NCBI GenBank assembly: GCA_964036665.1
Contig: OZ038533.1
Location: 14,293,075-14,357,074, forward strand
Direction of reading: 5' to 3'
Origin: Gordius sp. MW1
Taxonomy: Eukaryota; Nematomorpha; Gordioida; Gordea; Gordiidae
DNA length: 64,000 nt
Position numbers and translations under genes: made by a program. Of the stretch, positions 25,076 to 36,300 are shown one piece after another. The notes under the pieces are model-generated. The model was not told the origin of the DNA. It made no database searches and saw nothing but the letters and a program-made list of their open reading frames with translations. Positions within the stretch are counted from its first letter, which is position 1. Each line of letters begins with the position of its first letter.

Positions 25076-25767
25076 TTAATGGTCTGAATACGAGATGGAA
25101 TCAGAATGTCAATTTCAGCACACAGCGTGTCTTCACAATAACACAGATAACACCCCCTAAGCATATGTCTAATGGTTCATCAAAGTCTCTATGATTAAAT
25201 AATAAACTACTGGTCGTTTTGCAAGACATCCACTTTTTAAAGAAAGGAAGACTATCAATGTGGGCGTGGCTCTTTTTATGCTCACCATAATATCACTCTA
25301 GCAGACCCCAGGGCGCGCCCACCCGCGTTACCCTGGACAACACTAAATTTGACTTTATGGGGGAAGAAATAAGGAATGGCTGTAACCAGCCCCTCTCTGA
25401 CCAGCCCCGACCTCTATATTTTGTACATTTAATAAATTAAAGTACTATATTGAAAATAAGAATTTAATTGTTAAACGGTTTTTATAGAAAAAATATTTTT
25501 TTTATAAAATAAACCCTAAATTAGTCCAAAATATACAACCAAAAAATTTATGTCCAAAATACAAAATTTTGTCAAGGTTAGTACCATCCATTAAAAATCG
25601 TTTTTTCTCTATGAAGTTTTTATTTTCGAACAAAATGTTTTTTTATACCCTATGACAAAATGGACATAAAATTTTAATGTTATATGATTTCAATTATACA
25701 AAAAACGGTTCAAATTTACAAGAAGCCCCGAGCTATAACTAGCCCCCCGGTGTAGCGTACAGAAATG

Positions 25768-26738
25768 ACGAACGTTGTAAAATAGCGAACGTCTTATACG
25801 AATTGCTATTAGTTAAAAACACGAAATAATGAGTTTTGACGTTTATCACGTCTTTTTTACCAGCAGGGGATTGGGTGGGGATTGGGAAAGAGTATTGTTA
25901 CTTTTGACGATCCCATTGTTATACCAAGCGTTTTTAAATTTGAACGTCAATTATCCCATATTTGAATTAGAGATAGATAATAACTTAATAAATGAATATA
26001 CTTTAAAAAAAACTAATACATTTAAATTGATATAATTATATTAATGTTAATAACATTTTGTAAGGTAGATGCTAATTCTGTTGTATTAAATATTAAGTAA
26101 AATAGAATAATATGATTTTTTCCCCTCTTTCTCACCAGGGGGACCATCTTTCTTACCAGGGGGTAGGGGGTGATTGCCTCCCCCCCCCCTATTTTTTACC
26201 CTCTTTCTTACACGGGGGGGGGGGGGGAGGGGTGATTTGCCCCCCCCCCCCTTATTTTTTACCCTCTTTCTCACCAGGGGTAGGGGGTGATTTGCCCCCC
26301 TCTCTTATTTTTTACCCTCTTTCTCACCAGGGAGGAGGGGGTGATTTGCCCCCCCCCCCCATAAATTTTTACCCTCTTTCTCACCAGGGGGGGGGGGGGG
26401 GGGGGTGATTTGCCACCCACCCCGCCACATTATTTTTTACCCTCTTTCTCACCAGGAAAGAGGGGGATTTGTCCCCCCCCCCTTATATTTTACCCTCTTT
26501 CTTACCAGGGGGGAGGGGGGTGATTTGCCCCCCCCCCTTATTTTTTACCCTCTTTCTCATTAGGGGGGAGGGGGGTGATTTGCCCCCCCCCCATTTTTTT
26601 TTACCCTCCCCCTGGTGAGAAAGATAATAAATGATTAATGGTTTTATCCGCCAATAAGAACTATCTCAACAATTTTGATGAAAATAATAAATGACGTTGG
26701 ATTGACATGTTTGGCGTTCGCTATTTTACAACGTTCGT
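25768..26738. mobile_element. Element with perfect 24-bp inverted repeats around a G/C-tract array
   Basis: ACGAACGTTGTAAAATAGCG plus four bases (25,768-25,791) is exactly inverted at 26,715-26,738. Between them are about 350 bp of AT-rich DNA, the tandem array at 26,120-26,610 and a short AT-rich tail. No 8-bp duplication directly abuts the repeats, so the true ends may lie further out. Confidence 0.65.
26120..26610. repeat. Tandem array of TTTTTACCCTCTTTCTCACCAGGG with G and C runs
   Basis: About seven to eight units of roughly 60-70 bp. Each combines ACCCTCTTTCTCACCAGGGG, a run of up to 16 G, GTGATTTGCC and a run of up to 13 C. Facing G and C runs in each unit can fold on themselves or as quadruplexes. 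Run lengths here are probably not reliable in the assembly. Confidence 0.9.
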
Positions 26739-27111
26739 TGAATCTATATTACACCTGTCTCCCCTACCAAAGCAATGAACTAAGAAATAAGATACTCAAT
26801 AGAAGAGGTTTTTCATTACCATGCTTATGACATTTTGAAAGATAAAACAAAGAAGTATTCTAGATTTTATTTATATCTATTTTTAAAGAAGAAATCTAGC
26901 ACACCACTAAATAGCAAAACTTTAATAATTAAACTGAATGCAAACTAAATCGACTTCAAAACTGACAGAGGGGTCTTATTTCTATGATAATTATAGGGCC
27001 AAGAAATCAATAAAAGCCATGTGAGAACTGTGAATATGTCCTTTTTATTTTTTGAAGAGCGTTCAAATTTTGTATAAAAAGCTAATCACCGAATAATTTT
27101 TTGTTAAATTA

Positions 27112-28302
27112 CAGTCTTGTTAAGGAGCGGCGCTCCGAGCGCAGCTACATTTTTTCAAAAAAAGCTGGAGCGCCCCTCCTTTTTAAAAATGAGGAGCGAG
27201 CGCGGGAGTAGCTCTTTTTAGGGCGCTCCTCCGCTCGAATATATAAATTATATTAATTTTTAAATATTAATAATATTTGTTAATTAAAATTTAATGAAAA
27301 TATTATTTTATTTTTTTTAAATTTATTCATTATTAAATGTTGAGCCGGATTATATATTAATTTTTCATCTAATCATTTGAAACATTAAACATCAGTTTTT
27401 CCTTTATATATTGAAAATTTTTTGAAAAATCTTGTAGGTCATATTAATATTCATTTTATAGATATATAATAAAAAATAGTTTTCTTATGGTTAGTAGAGA
27501 TTATAGAAGAAGAAACTAAATTTCCATTTCCACCATACAAAAAATATTTTAAGCTTATAGATGATACAGATGATAAAGTTAACTTAAAGGCGAAATGCCT
27601 ATTGTGCATTAACAACAAAATGATTTATTTCTCTAAAATCAGCAGCTTTAATTTAAAAAAACACCTTAAGGTAAAATCAATGTTTCTTTATTATATAATA
27701 TTTTTTTTAAAAATGGTTTAATTATTTTTGGGCAATTCATTACATTAGTTGAGCTTGGGTTGTCAGAATGCTCTTTTATATTTATTTTAATTTTCTCATT
27801 AATTGTTCAACCTCCTTTTTATACATTTCTTTTCTAAATTTAAAGTATTTTTTTAAATTGTATTGTAACATCCAAATAAATTACTATTTTTGAACAATTC
27901 CATGAATTAAAAAATATTTATATTAAATACAATACCCCGCTTCCCTCTAAGGGTCCTGTGGAGCCTATTTAGTATCGCAAAACAGGTCTTAGGGGAGAAG
28001 CGTGGGTGTTTGTTAGATTCTAATTTAGAAAATTTATTACTTTTAAAAGCTAATAAAAGATTATAAATATTTTGATATATCATATAATATAAATAAAACG
28101 TTTTGATAAAAAAATATGATTTTGTTTCGTGTACCTTCTAAAAAAATGAAAATCAAAGGAATGGTTATGGAGCGGCACTCCTTTAGTTGGAGCGGGAGCG
28201 CTCCTTTTAATATGTAGTAGCGGGAGCGGGAGTTCGCTTCTTTTGAGAGTTAGGAGCGGGAGCGGGAGGCGCTACTTTTAAAAAGGAGCGTTAAAAAGAC
28301 TG
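27112..28302 (+). mobile_element. hAT element relic (1,191 bp) with BED zinc-finger fragment
   Basis: Inverted tips CAGTCTTGTTAAGGAGCG and CAGTCTTTTTAACGCTCC are flanked by a perfect 8-bp duplication TTAAATTA (27,104-27,111 and 28,303-28,310). Both ends are rich in GGAGCG/CGCTCC subterminal repeats, the typical transposase-binding clusters of hAT elements. Confidence 0.88.
27535..27670 (+). pseudogene. BED zinc-finger fragment of hAT transposase
   Basis: Reads FPPYKKYFKLIDDTDDK, then AKCLLC and SSFNLKKHLK. The C-x2-C and the Leu-x-x-His pattern match the BED finger at the N-terminus of hAT transposases. No catalytic or dimerisation domain follows, so the element is internally deleted. Confidence 0.75.
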
Positions 28303-29059
28303 TTAAATTACATATAAATATTTGTTCCTTAAGTGTGGATAGTTTTTGGGGCACAAGTTAGGATATTTATAAACTCTATGTAAAGAAAATCAACAAGTGT
28401 AGGAATAAAAATCAAAGAGTAATTATGCCAAATTTAGAACAGTTAGTTCAAGAGATAGTAACATTTCTGGAACCTCAATCTTATAGATCAATGTGTTACT
28501 TAAACTTTAGCGTTTTAAATTTTTGTTCTTAGTTGATTAAGTTTGTGTGATAGGTATTTTACTTTTGTTATTGTAAAATACACCAGGGCGGGACAGCACA
28601 GACCTAGTAGACTCGCAATTTGAAAATATGAGATGTCGGGATCCGTAATCAGCCAGCGAGCTAGAACGAATTGCACCATATACAAATAATAATAATATCT
28701 GTTATCGTGCATGTGAATTAAATAGATATGCTCCTAGTCTATTAAACATCGTTAGAACTAGTTAGAAGCCTGTATCCTTTTATAATACTTCCAAAAATCT
28801 AGCTATTACCACCACCAATAACTAGCCTTCTTTCCTCTACCCGCTTCTAATACTTATAAATCAGGATGCCAATTTATTTTTAGCATACTCAATGGTTTTA
28901 ACCAATCGTAATAATTTGATATTTCCTCAAAAATTTACAATTTTGATAAAGACTGTTATATTTTTCATTTGAAAATTGTTGATTAAAATATACAACATGT
29001 CGTTGTACATGTTGTATTAAAATTTTATCAAGTTTATATTTTATAGTTGTCCAATAGCA

Positions 29060-29600
29060 AATGCTTTGTATGATCTTATTAAGCTTATTATTTAGAGACT
29101 TGACAGGCATTTTATGTGACAAGAACATCCCAAAAAGACTAAAAGGTGCACTGTATAAATGCATTATACAGCCAACAGTCATGTATAGCTTGAAATCATG
29201 GGCTATACGTAAAAAGGAAGAGCAGCGTCTTGCGCCCATGAAGATGAGAATGCTAAAATGGGTGCTAGGAGTAAGCAAAAAGGAGCATAGCGAAATGAAG
29301 AAATAAGAAGAAATTTGGGTACTACATCTATTGCGACAAGGCTCCTTAAAAACAGACTAAGATAATATGGCCGTGTCGAGAGAAGGGAGAATAGCTACTT
29401 CGGCAAGAAAATTGAGAAGATAAAATTTGCAGGAAAACAAAGGAGAGGAAGACCCAAGCTTACCTGGATCCATAAAATAAAACATGACATGAAAATCTAC
29501 AAGATAAAGAAAGATATATGTAAATATAGAGACAAATAAAAGCGAATGGTAAAAGGACTGACCACCAACCTAGGAAAAACAGTTATAGAAAGAAGAAGAA
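29060..29600 (+). pseudogene. 3' fragment of RTE-like LINE, copy 3 (sense)
   Basis: Open from 29,085 to 29,306, reading FRDLTGILCDKNIPKRLKG, then YKCIIQPTVMYSLKSWAIRK and MRMLKWVLGVSKKEHSE: the C-terminal region after the RT domain of this LINE type. A shifted frame continues with RGRPKLTW at about 29,450, the same motif encoded antisense near 3,010 and 48,715. Only the 3' end is present, as usual for 5'-truncated LINE copies. Confidence 0.75.
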
Positions 29601-29998
29601 AAAGTTTATTCTTTATTTAATAAGGTTTATTTCATTATATAGTTTCAAAAGTCAAAACAAGCATGTATATTTTTAAAGATGAAGTATACACAGAATAAAA
29701 TATCTTTGCATTAATATAATTAAAACGAGTATTATTCAAGTCACCAAGAGTTTTATGGTTTTTATTGCCTATAATATTGTTCTCTAGTATTAAGTTATTA
29801 ATTTATATAATGCTTATTGCAATTAAATAAATAATATATTTAGCTTTGTTGAAAAATTCGAGATCTTTAGCACATATAGTAGCGAATTGGTGTTTTTTAG
29901 ATGATCATATGATTTGGTCAAGTAAGCTCGCCGTGGTCTAATATAATTTGGTTTTTGTCCTACCTTTTGAGTTTCAAAAATTTATTTTACAAGCCGGT

Positions 29999-30376
29999 AT
30001 GCCGAATGGCAATGACATATCCATAGATAACGAATTTTCAACTTTGAATTCCAAAAAAATTTATAAGACTTTAGATAATAACGAAGAAGAATACGAAATG
30101 CCATCATATTTACAAAACATCTCGCAAATAACAGTTGCAGACGTATATGAATCTGCTGCTGATATAGGAAAGGAATTTGAAAGACTCATCGATACTTTTG
30201 GAGCTGATGAATTTGTCAACTTTATGCCCAAAGTGGTCAAAATTTTGGAAGAATTGGAAGCTCTTGCTGAGAGAAATGAACAAGATAATCTAGAGATCAG
30301 CAATCTCACTTATGCTGTTCAACGCCTAGAAGCAGAAAAGGCAGAAAGAAAATGGGAAAAACTTAAATATGAAAAG
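29999..30376 (+). CDS. RILP-like exon 1 (RH1 domain)
   Basis: Start chosen at ATG 29,999. An upstream in-frame ATG at 29,948 would add 17 residues with no family resemblance. It encodes 126 residues ending KLKYEK and covers most of the RH1 domain (myosin/dynein-adaptor type helix pair). The donor is GAAAAG|GTCTGC, weaker than average, but phase 0 and the next exon (ELEQIEDDW) fit the family exactly. Confidence 0.88.
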
Positions 30377-33300
30377 GTCTGCTATTATTTTTGTGCCTTT
30401 TTAAAAGTCAAATTAAGTTTTCTGGCTTATTTTATAAATTTATGGATGCATTAAATAAGAATCTACTTACAATTGATAGGTAAGTAGAAAAATATATAGG
30501 TGTATAAAAATTAATAATTATGTTAAAGCTTGAGAAATTAAACAAAATCTTATTTTTAATTATAATCAAATATTATTTTTTTACTGCATTAACTATTTTG
30601 CTTGACAGCTCTTTAAATTTGAATGTAAATTTAGCAAATTATTATTTTCTATTATATACAATTAATAAGAAAGAATATATCAACAATTATATAAAGAATA
30701 TTACCTACTTTAAATTTTTATAAATATTTTCATTTATAAATCTAAATGTGTAGAAATGCAAGTTTTTGCATATTTAAATAAATATTTGTTACTATTCCAT
30801 ATTCTTCTTTCAAACAATTTAAAAATTTAACTAACTAGCTTCAATTTAATCAAATATCAACTATTTTTATCATTTTATGCATTTTAACTATTAAACAATT
30901 AAAACCTGACATAAGGTACTCAGATAAATTATAATGCTTTTTATCTTTAATAAATTGTCAAATTCAAGTATACAACTTAGCTTCAATACAGAATCTCATA
31001 AAAAATAGCCCAATTTTTTTTGGCCAAAAACATAAATATTACCACAAAGTGTTGATAATCAATTTGTTGCATTTTTAAATGTCTATTATATAAAATTTTG
31101 TAATTTTTTACGAAATTCAGCTAGTTAAGAAACATATTTAAAAATATTTTGCTGACAATTTAAAGCAGTCAAACTTTATTTTAATTCGCATACGAATTTC
31201 TACTTTTTAAAAATTTGCGAATCTACTTTTTTTGGTTTTCGGAAATATTTGCCATTACTTAAAATTCTCCCGCTTTACTAATTTAAGTAGCCATGACATT
31301 ATTTATATAACCTTACTAATGTATGAAGGATGATGAGTTTCGTGCTTTCATTTAAATTATTTAAAATTAAAAATAATTGAAGGGTAATTGCCACCACGCT
31401 CAATTTATAAAATAAATGCTAAGCGACCGTGTTTATGCTACGTTAATTTAACGAAAAAAATAGAAAATTGCAATTTAATTTTGCAAAAGATTGACTTTAT
31501 ATTAATGATTTAATTAAAAAATTCTAAATTTTACACATATTTAATTTAAAAAAACGGCTATTTATAGATAGAGATGCTTTAATTATATATTCATTAACTA
31601 CCATGGAAAACGCGTCAAATTTCTCGAAGTTTTGTTTTAGGCTATAGAAAATGATAGTATTAATGTGAAAGTAGATTAGCTGATAACGTATCTTCAATTA
31701 TATACATGGCAGCGCGCGTTGTGTCCAGAATTAAATAGCATACAACAAAGATTATTAATCAGCGCGGATTTAAATTAAGCTCTTATCCAATTAATTCTTG
31801 TTCCCTCTCTCTGTAGGTAATAGTAAGTTTTGTAAAAAGGGCTGGGTTTGGTTGGTCGACCTCTAGGTTTAGTCGAAATTTGAAAAACATACCCGAGTCG
31901 ACCGGTAGTCTCAGCTGAACCGCAGGTCGACCAAACAATCGTTTTAAACCGTGATTATAGTAACACTGGTCAACAAATAATGGAATTATAAAATCAATCG
32001 GCAAACTGGTTGCAGATCGTGGTAAAGTTTTTACGGTGAATACGAATGTATTTTTAGTTTTTTCCCTATACGTCAAAATTTAAATGTTTGTCCGTACAAT
32101 AACAACTTTTATTTTGTCGCGATAAAATTATGTTAAAAATTGATACTTTCTGAGCGATATAGATTGAGTTTAATTTGGGTGTTGCATGGGCGTAGCCAGC
32201 ATTGGGATAGGAGGGGTCAATAGTGGTTTAGGGAGGGGCAAAATGATCATTTTTTGAAATTTTAGCCATAACTTTAATAAATTGCAACAAATTTTTGGAT
32301 TTAGAGAAGGGCAACCGCTCCTCCCTGCCCCCCCCCCTTGGCTACGCCCATGGTGTTAATATTAGTTATATTTGGTTATATTGCATACATGCACATTGGA
32401 AGCTTTTTATAAAGGGAAAAAATCAGGGCAAATAGTTTTCCTTTGATTAATGGCGAAAGATCTCTTCTTAACACAAGTTTCGTTTGGCTAACGGAATCCA
32501 CAAAAACTCGGGATCAAAGCATTTCTTATCTTATTTTTTTTCTACCTCGAACGGACGGTGTCAGTTGTGAAATTTATCAATGCGCTAACGTGCGCTAATT
32601 CTTTAAGCTAACTAATGGGCGTAGTCAGGATTTGTTTTGGGGAGGGGAAAAAAGATTTTATTTGCTTATTTTAATTCAGAGTGATGTTTTTAAGATGTAT
32701 GTAAATTTTTATCAACTGGAGTAGGGATAATATAAGGACCATTATTGAGAAGTCTTTGTATTTTACTTATATCGTAGACAGACAGGATAAATAGATTGCA
32801 CAATTTAATGGGTATTAAAGGGTTTGAAGCAAATGTAACTGATCTGAAACCTGTGTATATGGTGTTGTAAAAGTGATAATTTTTTGAGGAATTTTCAAAT
32901 TTACCCCGTCTCATTGTAAAAAACGAACGTAAACGCTAAAAGATTGAAAGGATCTAATAAGGTAGTGTCGTTAAGGTCTCGCTCTCGTTAGAGTTGTGGA
33001 TAGGCAGCTTAAATACCAAACTGGTCAGTTGGCTGATGTGGCGAAAGATAGAGAGAGAAAAAAATCAATAAATGGCAGGCCCTTATCTCGTCATAAGCCC
33101 ACGCAATACTCGAAGCGAAGCAAAAAAGAGATGGTCGGCCAAAGGGTTTTTCTCCTTTCTCATTGGATTTTACTTCAATTAGGCCTTCCGTATGATTGTG
33201 TACAATCTCGGGTTATGTGATGGGGAAGGGGGGGGGCTTGGTATTTATATGAAATCGGCGATTTTGGTATATGATTCGATTATATTAATTATTCTATATT

Positions 33301-36300
33301 TTTTTTCTTTCGCATTACCTATAAGTGTAGTTGACTTATGGCATAGGCCCGCACAAACATGGGCGTAGCGGGGGGGGGGGCAAGGAGGGGCGGCTGTCCC
33401 CCCCCCCCTTTAAATCCAAAAAATTGTTGAAATTTATTAAGACTATGAAAAAAAATTAGAAAAATAATTATTTTGCCCCTCCCTAAATCATTATTGCCCT
33501 CCCCCTTAATCCCAATGCTGGCTACGCCCATGCGCACGAACGTTCTTACATGAAAACTAGGGTTGAGTTAATTTGGGTAAGAATTTATATGATAAACTCA
33601 CAAAAAGAAGAATTAGACCTACTTTCATAAGCCAGTTTTTATTGATTTTCCACGGTCTATGATGATGACGTCTTCTATTGTCATGCGAAAAAAAGTGTTT
33701 TGCTTTTTTTGAAAAATAACTAGCTCATAATTTCTTCAAAAATGTAAAAAACGATGACATACAGGATATATACTGAACTTAAAAGTCTGATTTTGACTAT
33801 TTTTCCATGTCAATGTGCGATAAACTTTGCACAGGCAGGGTTCATTATCTTTTGCTGAAACTTGAAAGCAAACAATATTTACATGGACGTAGCCAGGGGG
33901 GGGGGCTGCCCCCCCCCCTAAATGGCGAAAAAAAAATTCAATGCAAAAACCCTTAAAAATTAAAAAAAAATTTACGTTTTGCCCCCCCCCCCTAATCCAA
34001 AACCTGGCTACGCTCATTAATATTTAAGGGTTAAAAATCTTGTTTGCTTCAATTTAAGCAGGAATGGGGATCAATAACAGCCCCATGGAGTGCCCTAACC
34101 CTTACCTTTTAAAATATTATCGCAGGTCTTGATTTTGATGTAAAAATGAACCTAATTTTTTTGCAAATCACACCGATGTATGACAAATAGTATAATGATT
34201 ACTTTGGGAATGTGCAGATTTATACTCAACGCGTCTAACGCAAAAGTAATCTACTGCACAAAAATTGTAATTTAAACATTATTATATAAATATATCTATT
34301 ATATATAACAATATAAAGTATTGTAAATGCATAGTAACTTATTATAAAGCAATTAATCTGACCTATGAAAGAAAATATATAGGCAGCAATAAAAAACTTG
34401 AACTTCATATATTATACGCTTAATATGAAAGAAAATATATATGCAGCAATAAAAAAGTTAATCTTCATGTTTTTGCAACCTTTTAAAGCGTTTCATATAT
34501 AAAATTAATTAGTTATAAGCATTCTTTGCAAATTTTAGATTCCGTGAGCGTTAGACCAGTTGAGCAAATACGAATGTGCATGCTGACTCCTAAAAATTAA
34601 ATATAATATGCCTAGTAGCTACTAGGGGAAGGCAGTGAGGGGCAGATGCCCCCCCCCACGCCCTTGTAATTTTTTAAACCTTACGCCTTTGCTATGTGAG
34701 CGATAAAATTATTATAATATCATAAAGATTTAACATGAAGTTGAAAGTTATCTTGCAAAGTCTCTAAAGCTTCGAAGTACAAAAACAGGTTTCAAATGCG
34801 ATGTCTCGATTCCTAAAAAGCATTTAAGGGGGGGGGGGGGATATGAAGTTAAAGAACGCCATTAAGTCGTAATACTTTTTTAATCTAGAATATTATTGGA
34901 GTCTTAAAAATTTAAGACTTCTAGAAATTTCTTAGGGAGGGGGGGGGAGCTCTATATCTTCACTTCTTGAAGTAACCTCCTAACCTTAACATTAGTAACA
35001 GTTTCTATAATACTTGGGATTTTTATTATTCTCAAGTTAAAACCAAGAGTTATCTTTTGTTGTAAGTAATTTGCTTCTTTGAGCATCGCATTCTCAATAA
35101 AACAGCTCTATTAGACTCATGGCCACTATTTTAGATCAAAGAGATCGTAATTTTATTAATTAGCTTAGAATTTAGATGGGTGAAGGTAAAAATTCATTCC
35201 TCAGTTTGTGATTATATTTTTCTAACGAATAAATTGCTCTGATATCATGGGCGTCGCCGGGGGGGGGGGTGGCAGGGAGGAGCGATTGCCCCCCTCTGAA
35301 TCCTGAAATTTTTCAAAATCAAAAAATTATCATTTTGCATCTCCTTAAATCATTATTTCCTTCCCCCCCTCTTATCCCATTTCTGGCTACGCGCATGTCT
35401 GATATAATTATAATTTTTAATAAATGCCTGCCAGCCCTAAGTACTCACTATTTTGTGTGAAAAAATAAAATTAAATATTTTATTTGAAATATCCAAACTT
35501 AGCTATGAAACGCGATGGAATTAGAGTTTATATTATATTTATAAAAGGAAGTTATTGTAGAAATTTTCAAGGCTTTTTCATGAATCAGGCAATCGATGAT
35601 CAAATTTACCATTTATATCTCATAAAGTAATTACGTTAGCCTCGTAATTTTTTGAGAGCATTTAATCTAAGTTAAGTAACCTAATCCCCACCGGCCTTTC
35701 AAAGTCAAATCCGAAGCCATAATGTGCACCTAATTATGCCCATATACTTATGTATAAAAATGCGATGCGTAAAGATTTCGATTTATTTGTTAATTTTTTA
35801 TTCCTATTCACTTTAATGTTATTGATTAAAATTTTAAAAATGCTTAAATGCTTGCCAAGTTTCAAAAACTCCATTACCCCTATTAATAAATTATATGTTG
35901 GATGTAGTGTTGTAAAAACGGCTGGGTTTTTGTTTGGTCGACCGACCTTGAGTTTTAGTCGAAACATAAGCGCAGACTAAAGGCTTTTTGGTCCGTTTTT
36001 CTTAGTCGACCTCGAGGTTTAGTCGAAATTCGAAAAACAGACCAGAAGCGTTCCAAAAGTCGACCAAACAAAACCCAGCCGTTTTTACAACACTAGTTGT
36101 ATGCCTTAGGCATGGGCGTAGCAGGATTGGGGGGGGGCAATAATGAATTAGCGAGGAGAAAAATAATTTTTCAGTAATTTTAGCCATAATTATATCAAAT
36201 TTTGAAGAATTTTTAGATTTAGAGGGGGGCAGCTGCCCCTCCCTGCCACCCCCTGGCTACGCCTATGGCCTTAGGTCTTGAGTTTATCGTTGTAATAAAG

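Noticed and set aside
31783-32076. 97-codon open frame containing [13 protein letters not shown]
   Set aside because: The motif comes from the TAGTGTTG-family MITE, recurring at 35.9-36.1 kb.
33736-34017. Open frames rich in Gly/Pro around 26.1, 33.3-34.0, 35.3 and 50.0-50.3 kb
   Set aside because: They are translations of G and C runs inside MITEs and hairpin cassettes.
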